Source: Candidatus Dormiibacterota bacterium
GTDB lineage: Bacteria; Chloroflexota; Dormibacteria; Dormibacterales; Dormibacteraceae
Assembly (NCBI GenBank): GCA_024280995.1
Contig: JAMXLM010000037.1
Span: forward strand, 24,751-88,750
Direction: 5' to 3'
Length of the DNA: 64,000 nucleotides
Part shown: piece by piece, positions 15,121 to 23,261 of the stretch
Layout of the letters: every line of letters begins with the position of its first letter
Numbering within the stretch: position 1 is the stretch's first letter
The notes under the pieces: generated by a model
The model's database searches: none
What the model saw: the letters and a program-made list of their open reading frames with translations, nothing else
What the model was told of the DNA's origin: nothing
Translations under genes and position numbers: made by a program

Positions 15121-15628
15121 CGCCGTGGCCATCGCTCTCACCTCTCAGCAATTTCAGTCCGCGATGGACGTTCGCCTTGACCGTGCCCACGGGTTGCCCG
15201 AGGACCTCGGCGACCTCCGCGTACGAGAGCTCCTGCACGTGGCGCAGAACGACCGGCTCCCGATATCGCGCGGGCAGTCCCGCCACGCGGGCAGCCAGCG
15301 CGTCGACCTCCGCACGGCGCAGCGCGTCGTCCTCCGGGCCCGATGTCGTCGACGGCTCGCTGCCGTTCAGCTCGACGAGCCGCGGTCGCACCCCGCGCAC
15401 CCGGTTGCGCACGACGTTGACCGCGATCCGGTGCAGCCACGCCCGCTGCTTGAGCTCGCGCACGCGCTCAGGCGTGTAGCCGGCGAGCGCCCGGTAGGCG
15501 CGAAGGAACGTGTCCTGAGCCACGTCTTCGGCGTCATGCCGGTTGCCGGTCAGCGCCAGGCCCAGGGCATAGATCCGGTCCTGGTGGTCGCGGACCAGGC
15601 GCTCGAAGACACGCTCCGTACCTTCCAT
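15113..15628 (-). CDS. ECF RNA polymerase sigma factor
   Basis: 171 residues. Region 2 shows 'DAEDVAQDTFLRAYRAL' and region 4 'LPARYREPVVLRHVQELSYAEVAEVLG' (in pieces) with GTVKANVHRG. AGGAGGGCG directly before the ATG at 15628 decides this start over an upstream extension. It is divergent from a second ECF sigma gene (15718). The coupled downstream gene is a DNA alkyl transfer protein rather than an obvious anti-sigma factor. Confidence 0.92.
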   Translation of the reverse strand: MEGTERVFERLVRDHQDRIYALGLALTGNRHDAEDVAQDTFLRAYRALAGYTPERVRELKQRAWLHRIAVNVVRNRVRGVRPRLVELNGSEPSTTSGPEDDALRRAEVDALAARVAGLPARYREPVVLRHVQELSYAEVAEVLGQPVGTVKANVHRGLKLLRGESDGHGDD

Positions 15629-15717
15629 CGCCCTCCTAAACCCATGTGACGCCCGCCCGGTTGCAGATGAACCGAGGGGAACCATGATGCCGCCCCAGGT
15701 GTAGATGATGCGTTCCG

Positions 15718-16281
15718 ATGGAGGGCCGGCCAGCGGACGAACAAGACCTGATCGCACGCGCCCAGCGCGGCGACGCAGGTGCCTACGAGGAGATCGTGAA
15801 CCGCTACCAGGAGATCGCCTTTCGAACGGCGTACGTGATAACGGGCTCGGCGGCCGACGCCGAGGACGCGGCCCAGGAGGCGTTCCTCAAGGCCCACCGC
15901 GCGATCAAGCGGTTTCGGACCGGCGCCCAGATCCGTCCCTGGCTCCTGCGCATCGTCTCGAACGAGGCACGCAACCGGCGCCGGTCCGCCGGCCGCCGCC
16001 AGCGGCTCGAGCTTCGTCTCAGCGAGGACCTTCGCCCGGGAGATGCGGCCCCATCTCCCGAGGCGGCGGCCGTCGCGGCGGATGAGCGCCGGCGGCTGCT
16101 GGCGCTCATCAACGAAATGGCCGACGACGACCGGCTTGTGATCGCGAGCCGGTTCTTTCTGGAGCTCAGCGGCGAGGAGACCGCGGCCGCCCTGGGGATC
16201 CGCGAGGGCACCGTCAAATCGCGCCTTTCGCGGGCGCTCGCGCGCCTGAAGGCGAAGTTCGAGGTGGCGGCCAATGCCTGA
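15718..16281 (+). CDS. ECF RNA polymerase sigma factor
   Basis: 187 residues. Region 2 has 'AADAEDAAQEAFLKAHRAI', and region 4 'VIASRFFLELSGEETAAALG' with GTVKSRLSRAL. The gene overlaps its downstream partner, a membrane protein of anti-sigma type, by 8 bp, the standard sigma/anti-sigma arrangement. Divergent from the sigma gene at 15628. Confidence 0.93.
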   Translation: MEGRPADEQDLIARAQRGDAGAYEEIVNRYQEIAFRTAYVITGSAADAEDAAQEAFLKAHRAIKRFRTGAQIRPWLLRIVSNEARNRRRSAGRRQRLELRLSEDLRPGDAAPSPEAAAVAADERRRLLALINEMADDDRLVIASRFFLELSGEETAAALGIREGTVKSRLSRALARLKAKFEVAANA

Positions 16282-17032
16282 GCTCGAAGAGCGGCTGACG
16301 GCCCTCGCCCGGGACATCTCATGGCCAGAAACTCCGCCGCTCCTCCCCATTCATCGGGAGGTGGCAGCGCCAAGCCGCCGGAAGGGCTGGGCGCTCGCCG
16401 CCGCGGCGGTCGTGCTGATCGTCGCGACGCTGCTCGCCTACACCCCTACGCGCGAAGCCATCGCCGGCTGGCTGAACCTGCACACGATCATCCATCGGGT
16501 CGAGAACCTGCCGCCGACCTCGCCGCGACCATCGGGCCCGGTCGGAGCAAGACTCGACCTCGGCACGCAGACCACGTTCGACGGCGCCGGGCAGCAGGTC
16601 GGCTGGACCGTCGTCGTCCCGTCGTCGCTAGGCTCGCCTGACGAGGTTTACGTGAAGCTCCCGCCGAGCGGCCCCTCTGGCGGTGAAGTCAGCCTCGTCT
16701 ACACCAGGCGCAGCGACATCAGTCCGGCCGGGACCACCGGCGTCTCGGTGCTCGTCAGCGAGGCGCGGGGGGCCGTGTCGGAACCGTTCTTCTTCAAGGT
16801 GCTCGGCCCAGACGCGACGATCGAGCAGATCACCGTCGACGGCCATCCCGCCTACTGGATCTCGGGCCGGCCGCATGACTTCGCGTTCACCGACGACCAG
16901 GGCAACCCCTACTTCGAAACCATGCGGCTCGCCACCAACACTCTCGTCTTCGACGACGGCGGCACGCTCGTCCGGATCGAGGGCGACATGACACAGGCGC
17001 AAGCGATTGAGATAGCGAGGTCGATGAGATGA
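16274..17032 (+). CDS. Putative anti-sigma factor (DUF4367-like membrane protein)
   Basis: 252 residues. A cytoplasmic N-terminus (about 1-37) is followed by one membrane segment (about 38-56) and an extracytoplasmic beta-rich domain with a C-terminal 'ALVRIEGD'-type segment, like the DUF4367 domains that follow ECF sigma genes. No zinc-finger motif is visible, so it would be a non-ZAS type. It overlaps both the sigma gene before and the lipoprotein gene after. Confidence 0.7.
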   Translation: MPELEERLTALARDISWPETPPLLPIHREVAAPSRRKGWALAAAAVVLIVATLLAYTPTREAIAGWLNLHTIIHRVENLPPTSPRPSGPVGARLDLGTQTTFDGAGQQVGWTVVVPSSLGSPDEVYVKLPPSGPSGGEVSLVYTRRSDISPAGTTGVSVLVSEARGAVSEPFFFKVLGPDATIEQITVDGHPAYWISGRPHDFAFTDDQGNPYFETMRLATNTLVFDDGGTLVRIEGDMTQAQAIEIARSMR

Positions 17033-18222
17033 AGGCATCACAGGCGTTGATCTGTCTGGCCGTAGTAGTGGTCGGTTGCGGGGCGAATCCGCAAGCGCCG
17101 CATCAAGCAGCCGCGGACAAGCTCTATGAGGCCGTGCCAGGCCCCAGACAGCCGATGCTCGCGGTCATCGACTCGGAGTCGCACGCTCGGGACCGCGAGC
17201 TGACGCTTGGCACGCCTTCGGCCGACTGGAAGCATGTCTATACGATCGTCGCGACCTCACTCCTCGACACCAACTCCGTGACGGGTGACCTCGTCAACAC
17301 GCTTCAGCTCCACGGCATCTATCACCTGCCCGCCGCGAGCGCGAACGGCATACCGGGCGGCAGTTCGCCGGATGGACGATGGCTCGTCGTCGAGAACTTC
17401 GACGGCCCCACGACCCACATGCTGGTGATCGACACCGGCACCCTGACGATCCGGCAACAGGTCGCTCTCGACGGACAGTTCGAGTTCGACGCCGTCGACA
17501 ACCAGGCGGCAGACCTCTACCTGATTCAGAGGTTGAACGGCCACGACTACTACGTCCGGCTATATGACCTGACGGCAGGCTCGCTGACGCCGAACATCGT
17601 CGCCGACAAGAGCGACGGCGGCCAGGCGATGACCGGGCTTCGTCTTGCCGGCATGCCTTCGGCCGACGGCCAATGGCTGTTCAGCATCTACGTCCGCGCG
17701 CACCAGTCGCCGTTCATCCACGCGCTCAGCCTTGGCGGGCCGTTCGCGTTGTGCCTGGATCTCCCGGGCGATGGTTACCTCGACGACCCTGCCGAGATGC
17801 AGTGGTCGCTTGCGATGAGCCGCGACCGCAGCCGGATGTACGCCGTGAACACCGCGACCGGCGTCGTTGCCCTCATGACAAGCGACGCAAATGGGCCCTC
17901 GATCGTCCGCACCGCCCGCTTCACCGGGACAGGCACCACGCAACCGCGCATGAGAGGAGCCGTCGTCACCGGCAGCACGCTCGTCGCAGGCGGCCCATCC
18001 GGCCTCACCTGGATCGACACGTCGAGCCTGCAGGTCGTTGCCCGGTCAATCCCGGAGTGGAGCATCGCCGGCGTGGGCCTGAGCCCAGACGGGCGGCACC
18101 TCTACGCCGTCAGCGAAGAGGGTCGGGTCGCCGTGATTGGTATCGACTCGCGCGGGGTCGAGGCGATGTTCGACCCGCTGGCAGGGAGCCCGATGGCTCT
18201 CATGCGGGTGGCTGCCGCTTAG
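17029..18222 (+). CDS. Putative lipoprotein with beta-propeller-like repeats
   Basis: 397 residues. The N-terminus MKASQALICLAVVVVGCGAN ends in a plausible lipobox cysteine (C17). Repeats such as SPDGRWLVV, SADGQWLFS and SPDGRHLYAV suggest a WD40/YVTN-type propeller. It overlaps the anti-sigma gene by 4 bp, so it is the third gene of the sigma operon and could be the sensed or controlled envelope protein (inference). Its 3' end overlaps a small gene on the other strand. Confidence 0.75.
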   Translation: MKASQALICLAVVVVGCGANPQAPHQAAADKLYEAVPGPRQPMLAVIDSESHARDRELTLGTPSADWKHVYTIVATSLLDTNSVTGDLVNTLQLHGIYHLPAASANGIPGGSSPDGRWLVVENFDGPTTHMLVIDTGTLTIRQQVALDGQFEFDAVDNQAADLYLIQRLNGHDYYVRLYDLTAGSLTPNIVADKSDGGQAMTGLRLAGMPSADGQWLFSIYVRAHQSPFIHALSLGGPFALCLDLPGDGYLDDPAEMQWSLAMSRDRSRMYAVNTATGVVALMTSDANGPSIVRTARFTGTGTTQPRMRGAVVTGSTLVAGGPSGLTWIDTSSLQVVARSIPEWSIAGVGLSPDGRHLYAVSEEGRVAVIGIDSRGVEAMFDPLAGSPMALMRVAAA

Positions 18223-18379
18223 ACGATTCCTCTTCGAAGCCGCGACAGCGGATGACGGGGAGCCTCGGATAGCGCGGGAACGACGGGTCCGTCCGAGACA
18301 GCTCGCACATCCAGAACGACGTCCGCGCACCCTTCACGGTGCGGGAGTGCTTGCACGTCGCGCAGAGCCCGACTTCCAC
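18200..18379 (-). CDS. Small cysteine-containing protein (59 aa, zinc-ribbon-like)
   Basis: The minus strand reads a 59-residue frame from a GTG: it opens VEVGLCATCKHSR, continues TSFWMCELSRTDPSF and PRYPRLPVIRCRGFE, and ends in QPPA. Four cysteines (C6, C9, C25, C45) and the YPRLPV.RC block match a small conserved protein I remember from many actinobacterial and Chloroflexota genomes; its function is unknown. Its last 23 bp overlap the convergent lipoprotein gene. Confidence 0.8.
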   Translation of the reverse strand: MEVGLCATCKHSRTVKGARTSFWMCELSRTDPSFPRYPRLPVIRCRGFEEESSKRQPPA

Positions 18380-18489
18380 TAATCCAAATCATGTAACCCC
18401 GAGTCCGCCTCCGTCGAAGCTTCACCCATGTGATCGTCATTACCAGCAGTACGTTGCCCGGGCGCTGTCAGATCACCGACAGCGCGGGG

Positions 18490-19359
18490 TCAGCTCTTTG
18501 TAAGCGGCGGGAGGCTGTTGAGCGCCGTGACCAGGCGGTCGAGGTTGTTGCCGATGCCGTACCGCCTCGCCATCTCGGCGACGACCTCGGGCTCCGCCGG
18601 GTAGCGGGCGCGACGGCCTCTGGGGACCTTGATCTTCAGGTCGCGCACGGGCGGCACGACTTTCAGCGCCCTGCGCAGATAGTCCGCCTGCTCCGGGTTG
18701 CGGAACACGCCGGCCTCCAGCATCTTGTCGATGGAGCCGTAGCGCTTCACCATCTGCGCCGCCGTCTTGTCGCCGATGCCGGGGATGCCAGGCAGACCGT
18801 CCGACGGGTCGCCGCGCAGGATCGCATAGTCCGAGTAGGCGGTGCCCGGGATTGCGTAGCGGCGGGTGACCTCCGCCTCGTCGACCTCGGCGGGGCCGCC
18901 TTTCTGCGGGTAAAGCACGATGACATCTCGTCCCCGCACCTGGCTGAACAGGTCGCGGTCGCCGCTCGCGATCTCGATCGGCGTCTTCACCTTCGCCGCG
19001 ATCGACGCGACGATGTCCTCCGCCTCGTAGCCTTCCAACCCCACCACGTCAACGCCGATCGCGGTGAGCGCGGCCAGGATGATCGGGACCTGCGGGATGA
19101 GGGCTGGAGGTATCGGCTCGGCGGTCCGGTGCTCCTTGTACTCGGGGATGAGCTCGACCCGCCAGTCAGGCCGCCAATCCTCGTCGGTCGTGAACGCCAG
19201 GTGGCGCGGCTTGCGGTCATTGACGTAGCGGGCGAGCGTGTCGAGCGTGCCTCGCACCGCGTTGACCAGCACGCCGCCCGGCCCGCGCATCGTCTGCGGG
19301 ATCGCGTAAAAGGCGCGGAAGAACATGCTCGAGCCGTCCACCAGCAGCCACTCCGGCAA
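18490..19359 (-). CDS. 5'-3' exonuclease (PolA N-terminal-like)
   Basis: About 290 residues. It contains LLVDGSSMFFRAFYA at the front, the metal-binding EGYEAEDIVAS and ASGDRDLFSQV blocks, and the helix-hairpin-helix GIPGIGDKTAAQM. It is a stand-alone version of the flap-endonuclease domain of DNA polymerase I. No ATG fits; the TTG at 19359 (LPEWLLVDGSS) gives the family's normal start. Divergent from the lipoprotein gene at 19399. Confidence 0.88.
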   Translation of the reverse strand: MPEWLLVDGSSMFFRAFYAIPQTMRGPGGVLVNAVRGTLDTLARYVNDRKPRHLAFTTDEDWRPDWRVELIPEYKEHRTAEPIPPALIPQVPIILAALTAIGVDVVGLEGYEAEDIVASIAAKVKTPIEIASGDRDLFSQVRGRDVIVLYPQKGGPAEVDEAEVTRRYAIPGTAYSDYAILRGDPSDGLPGIPGIGDKTAAQMVKRYGSIDKMLEAGVFRNPEQADYLRRALKVVPPVRDLKIKVPRGRRARYPAEPEVVAEMARRYGIGNNLDRLVTALNSLPPLTKS

Positions 19360-19398
19360 AGCCGAAACATCGTAACGAGGGCCTAAGATCGCGGCGTT

Positions 19399-20475
19399 TT
19401 GCGCATTGCCGGCGCGACCCTGGTCCTTGTCGCGTCGCTCGCTGCCTGCACGATCGTCCCATCGCCCGCGCCAAGTCCCTCGCCGTCCTCGCCGACCCAG
19501 GCCGGCGACCTTCGCACCCAGCTCGACCTGCTCCTGACCGAGCACGTGATGATCGTCGCCAAGGAGTCTGCCGCGGCGGTCAACGGCTCCGGCGAATATC
19601 CCGCGTACGCGGCGCTGCTCGCGACCAACGAGGAGGCGCTGACGCGGTTGGTGCGTGCCGCCGCCGGCAGCACGTCCGCCGCGAACTTCGCGCAGGCGTG
19701 GCGAGCTTTGAACTCGGACCTGGTCGAGTACGCGATCCGGATCGCCACCCACGATGGAGCCGGCGCCGACGCGGCTACGGCGCGTCTCACCGCGACCACG
19801 ATGCCCAAGCTTGCCGACCAACTGGCAGAGATCACCCTCAGCCAAACACAACCGTTGCTGACGCTTGTGACCAGCGAGGTGACCGCGCTGCGCGACACGA
19901 TCGATGGCGCGGCCAACCACCAGTACGCGGCGATGTACGTCAGCCTGGCGAGCTCGGTCTCTGGAGCGATGGCGCTCGGCGACGTCGTCGCGAGCAAGGT
20001 CGTGGCCAGGTTCCCGGACAAGTTCCCAGGCGACGACACCGCGCCGGCGGTCGCGCGTCGTGCCCGCCTCAACGTCCTGACCCAGCAGCGGGCTTACCTG
20101 GTGACGATGGCCACCGACGCGCTGATCAACGGGCGGGGCGACGAGGAGACGCAGGCGCTGAGCGCGCTGTCGGCGAACCTCAACGTCATGGTCGCGGAGC
20201 TCGCCAGCGGGCGCTCAAAGCAGGCGTGGTCCGACGAGCTGTCGACGATCCGGCGCTACGCGAGCTCCGGCGATGTCACAGCGAAGAACACATTGACGGA
20301 GAACTTCGTGTCTCAGCTCGCTTCGGCGACGAGCGTCTCGCCGGGCATCGTCTCCAACCAGGTCAACGCGACTATCAAGGTCATCGACGACCAGCGGGCG
20401 AAGAGTCTCGACGACGTCGCGGGCGACGACCGCGCGGCGGCGACTGCGATGGCGCCGCTCGCGGACTCGCTCTAG
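19399..20475 (+). CDS. Putative lipoprotein with two related helical halves
   Basis: 358 residues from a TTG. A signal sequence ends in LVASLAAC (C17), then a Pro-Ser-rich tether. The mature part is helical, and its two halves look alike: LLLTEHVMIVAKESAAAV with LATNEEALTRLV near residue 50, and LTQQRAYLVTMATDALI with LSANLNVMVAEL near residue 225. An internal duplication of a helical hairpin is likely. I do not know the function. Convergent with the aminotransferase gene, one base apart. Confidence 0.7.
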   Translation: MRIAGATLVLVASLAACTIVPSPAPSPSPSSPTQAGDLRTQLDLLLTEHVMIVAKESAAAVNGSGEYPAYAALLATNEEALTRLVRAAAGSTSAANFAQAWRALNSDLVEYAIRIATHDGAGADAATARLTATTMPKLADQLAEITLSQTQPLLTLVTSEVTALRDTIDGAANHQYAAMYVSLASSVSGAMALGDVVASKVVARFPDKFPGDDTAPAVARRARLNVLTQQRAYLVTMATDALINGRGDEETQALSALSANLNVMVAELASGRSKQAWSDELSTIRRYASSGDVTAKNTLTENFVSQLASATSVSPGIVSNQVNATIKVIDDQRAKSLDDVAGDDRAAATAMAPLADSL

Positions 20476-21744
20476 TCAGGCGTCGAGCGCGTCGGCGATG
20501 ATCTCCAGGCCGGTCGCGGCCTCCTCGGGGTCGAGGACCAGCGGCGGGCTGATCCGCACGGCGCGCGAGCCGGCGGTGAGTAGCAGCAGTCCGCGTTCGA
20601 ACGCGGACTGAACGAGCTTCGCAGCGAGCTCGGGCGTCTTCAGCTCGAGGGCGAGCATGAGGCCGATCCCACGCACATCGGTCACGTCCTTGTGGCTCGC
20701 GGCGATCTCGCGCAGGCCGTCCTGCATCTGCGCGCCGACCTTCGCGGCGTTCTCCATGAGCCCGTCCTCGAGGAGGTCGAGCGTCGCAAGACCGGCTGCG
20801 CACGCGACCGGGTTGCCGCCGAACGTGCTGCCGTGCGATCCCGGCGGCCAGCTCATCTGCTCGGCGCGCGCGATGAAAGCGCCGAGCGGGAGGCCGGAGG
20901 CGATCCCCTTCGCCAGGCAGACGATATCCGGCTCTACGCCCCAGTGCTCGACGGCGAGGAGGTGACCCGTGCGCCCCATGCCCGACTGCACCTCGTCGGC
21001 GACGAGCAGGATGCCGTGCTTCTTCGTCAGCTCGCGGAGTCTGGGCAGGAAATCGTCGGGCGGCACGAGGTATCCGCCCTCGCCCTGGATCGGCTCGACG
21101 AAAACCGCGGCAACGCTTTCCGGCGGCGCAACCGTATTGAAGAGCTCCTCGATCCGGTCGAGCGACTGGTCGGTGGTGATGTTGCGCGACGCGGTCGGGT
21201 AGGGCGCGTGGAACACCTGGGACAGGAGTGGGGCGAAGCGGCGGCGCTGGCTCGCCTTGGACGCGGTCAGCGAAAGCGCGCCGAAAGTGCGTCCGTGGAA
21301 CGCGCCGATGAAGGCGATGTAACTCGGCCGGTTGGTCGTGTATCGCGCGAGCTTCATCGCGCCCTCGATGGCTTCGGCCCCCGAGTTGGTGAAGAAGACG
21401 CGCGCGGGAGTGCCGGGCAGGATCTTGCTCTCGAGCCGCTCGGCAAGCTCGATCTCGGGGCGGTAGTAGAAGTCGGTGCCGGACATGTGGATGAAGCGCT
21501 CGGCCTGGTCCTTGATGGCCTCGACGACTTTCGGGTGCGAGTGCCCCGTCGTGACGACGGCGATGCCGGCGGTGAAGTCGAGGAAGCGGTTGCCGTCGAC
21601 GTCGGTCACCCAGCAGCCGCGCCCGTGATCCATGACGAACGGATAGGAGCGGGTGAAGCTCGGGGACATCGACTTGGCGTCGCGGGCGATGAGCTCCGCG
21701 GCCTTCGGCCCGGGGAGCGGGGTCTTGATCTCGGGCTTGGTCAC
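20476..21744 (-). CDS. Class III aminotransferase (GABA/acetylornithine type)
   Basis: 422 residues. PLP-dependent fold type I: GHSHPKVVEAI near the front, FFTNSGAEAIEGAMKLAR, the cofactor aspartate in LLVADEVQSGMGRTG, and the Schiff-base lysine in VCLAKGIASGLP. The family transfers an omega-amino group to 2-oxoglutarate; 4-aminobutyrate is the likeliest substrate, acetylornithine the alternative. The GTG at 21744 (TKPEIKTPLPG) is preferred because earlier codons would overlap the divergent GNAT gene. Confidence 0.88.
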   Translation of the reverse strand: MTKPEIKTPLPGPKAAELIARDAKSMSPSFTRSYPFVMDHGRGCWVTDVDGNRFLDFTAGIAVVTTGHSHPKVVEAIKDQAERFIHMSGTDFYYRPEIELAERLESKILPGTPARVFFTNSGAEAIEGAMKLARYTTNRPSYIAFIGAFHGRTFGALSLTASKASQRRRFAPLLSQVFHAPYPTASRNITTDQSLDRIEELFNTVAPPESVAAVFVEPIQGEGGYLVPPDDFLPRLRELTKKHGILLVADEVQSGMGRTGHLLAVEHWGVEPDIVCLAKGIASGLPLGAFIARAEQMSWPPGSHGSTFGGNPVACAAGLATLDLLEDGLMENAAKVGAQMQDGLREIAASHKDVTDVRGIGLMLALELKTPELAAKLVQSAFERGLLLLTAGSRAVRISPPLVLDPEEAATGLEIIADALDA

Positions 21745-21758
21745 GGGCGGGAAGCATA

Positions 21759-22280
21759 ATGGTCGCGATGGCACGGACCAAAGCAAAACCACGCAACCCG
21801 GTGCGCTCGGCGACTCCGGAAGACCTGCGGCCGATCATGGGCATCTACAACTGGGCGGTCAACCAGACCTTCGCCACCATCGACTCCGAACCGCTTGACG
21901 CCGAGGAGGCGCAGGAGTGGTGGGAGATGCACGGCCGGCGCTCCAAGCTGCTCGTGGCCACGGACGACACAGGAGTGATCGGGTGGGCGCGCCTCCTGCC
22001 GTGGAAGCAGCGGGGGTTCGACGTCGCCGAGTGCCTGGTCTACGTCGACCCGGTGCACCACGGCCAGGGCATCGGGGCGGCGCTGCTCACCGAGCTGACT
22101 CGCGAGGCGCGGGGCCTGGGCTACCTGACCGTGGTGGCCAGCGTGGCCAAGGACAACCGGGCCGGGCTGGCGCTGTTCACCAGGCAGGGTTTCGAGGTCG
22201 TGGGGACCATCCGCAACGCTGCACACAAGTTCGACCGGTGGATGGACATCACGCTGGTACAGAAAGAGCTGGAGTCGTAA
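21759..22280 (+). CDS. GNAT family N-acetyltransferase
   Basis: 173 residues. The acetyl-CoA loop is visible as VYVDPVHHGQGIGAALL, and the domain closes with NRAGLALFTRQGFEVVGT, much as in phosphinothricin-acetyltransferase-like proteins. A second ATG at 21771 is an alternative start. The substrate is unknown. The 3' end overlaps the convergent DUF559 gene by about 30 bp. Confidence 0.88.
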   Translation: MVAMARTKAKPRNPVRSATPEDLRPIMGIYNWAVNQTFATIDSEPLDAEEAQEWWEMHGRRSKLLVATDDTGVIGWARLLPWKQRGFDVAECLVYVDPVHHGQGIGAALLTELTREARGLGYLTVVASVAKDNRAGLALFTRQGFEVVGTIRNAAHKFDRWMDITLVQKELES

Positions 22281-23106
22281 GGGCCCCTCGCACCTGAGCG
22301 GCGACGACCCCGGGCCTCTGGTACACGTCTGCCGACGTGAACCGCAGCAACCGGAAACCGGCACTCATGAGCAAGTTCTGCCGGCGGTCGTCGCTCACCA
22401 ATCGCTCCCGATGGTTTCCGCCGTCGAATTCGATTACGAGCCTGGCCGCCCGATATAGGAGGTCGACCCGTGCGATGAAACGCCCACTGGAATCGTGGAG
22501 GTCTGCCTGAACCTCGGGCGCCGGAAGGCGCCCCGCGATCAACAGCCACCGCAAGCGTGTTTCCATCGGCGACTCCGCAGGGGCCGCCAAATGTGCGAGG
22601 CGCCGGAGCCTCGCCGCTCCCGGGCGCCTGTTGAAGTTCAGGTTCAGGTTCCCGCGCTTTCTCACAGCCATGTCCACCGCGATGAGGGCTTCGATTGCCG
22701 GTCGGCGCGCGCAGAGGTCGAGCAGAGTCCGTGCAAGCGTGGTGACATGCATCCCGCGCACGGCGCAGATCTCGGAACTGTCGATGTCACATCGCCAGAC
22801 CGCAACCCCTTGTCGCGATCTCAGTTCGCTCCGGGCTGGTACGGCGACCTCGACGGGATTCACCGCTTCGAGGTCCAGCCCATGAAGCCATGCGGCGGTC
22901 CGTCCCGCAAAAACCGCATCGGCCGGGAGGCTGCGCTTCCACGCCGACACCAGCGACATCGGGTCGGGGGTGAAGCTCGCCAGGCAGTACATGCTTGCTC
23001 CAAGGCGTCGAAAACGCCGGCTCTTCAGCGAGCTCTGGGCCAGGCCTGCAGCGCGCGCTTCGGTCAGAGAGAACGGTTTTCGAGTCAGCTCGACCGGGAT
23101 ACGCAC
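22249..23106 (-). CDS. DUF559 protein with AbiEi-like N-terminal part
   Basis: About 285 residues from the GTG at 23106 (VRIPVELTRKPFSLTEA). The N-terminal half (winged-helix-like, then 'AVFAGRTAAWLHGLDL' and TTLARTLLDLC) resembles AbiEi/type IV antitoxin-like proteins. The C-terminal half has the DUF559 Vsr-like nuclease core: ETRLRWLL, VDLLY, LVIEFDGGNHRE and FRLLRFT. The frame stays open to 23316, but that would run into the neighbouring gene, so an internal start is preferred. Two palindromes and a hexamer repeat lie just upstream. Confidence 0.72.
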   Translation of the reverse strand: MRIPVELTRKPFSLTEARAAGLAQSSLKSRRFRRLGASMYCLASFTPDPMSLVSAWKRSLPADAVFAGRTAAWLHGLDLEAVNPVEVAVPARSELRSRQGVAVWRCDIDSSEICAVRGMHVTTLARTLLDLCARRPAIEALIAVDMAVRKRGNLNLNFNRRPGAARLRRLAHLAAPAESPMETRLRWLLIAGRLPAPEVQADLHDSSGRFIARVDLLYRAARLVIEFDGGNHRERLVSDDRRQNLLMSAGFRLLRFTSADVYQRPGVVAAQVRGALTTPALSVPA

Positions 23107-23163
23107 GCGGAGACGATGCGCCGTCTTGCGCCGGGCGACAACCCTGCCTGTTAAGGGCAGCGG

Positions 23164-23195
23164 TACAGCTCCAGCTACAGCTACAGCTACAGTCC
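23164..23195. repeat. Short tandem repeat (ACAGCT unit)
   Basis: About five head-to-tail copies of a hexamer (ACAGCT, one variant CCAGCT) lie between the DUF559 gene start and the palindromes. Copy-number change here would alter promoter spacing, a common phase-variation layout, but this is only inference. Confidence 0.6.
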
Positions 23196-23255
23196 CCGAT
23201 TCGTCCCAATCGGCGCAATAAGAGCGTCTCCCTTCGCCCGATTGGTACCAATCGG
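23196..23255. promoter_or_regulatory. Paired palindromic operator-like sites
   Basis: CCGATTGGTACCAATCGG (23238-23255) is a perfect 18-bp palindrome. A second site at 23196-23213 has the same outer half-sites CCGATT and AATCGG around an asymmetric centre. The two are 42 bp apart, about four helical turns, on one face of the DNA. They lie 90-150 bp upstream of the DUF559/AbiEi-like gene, a fitting place for autoregulation. Confidence 0.6.
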
Positions 23256-23261
23256 CTGCTT

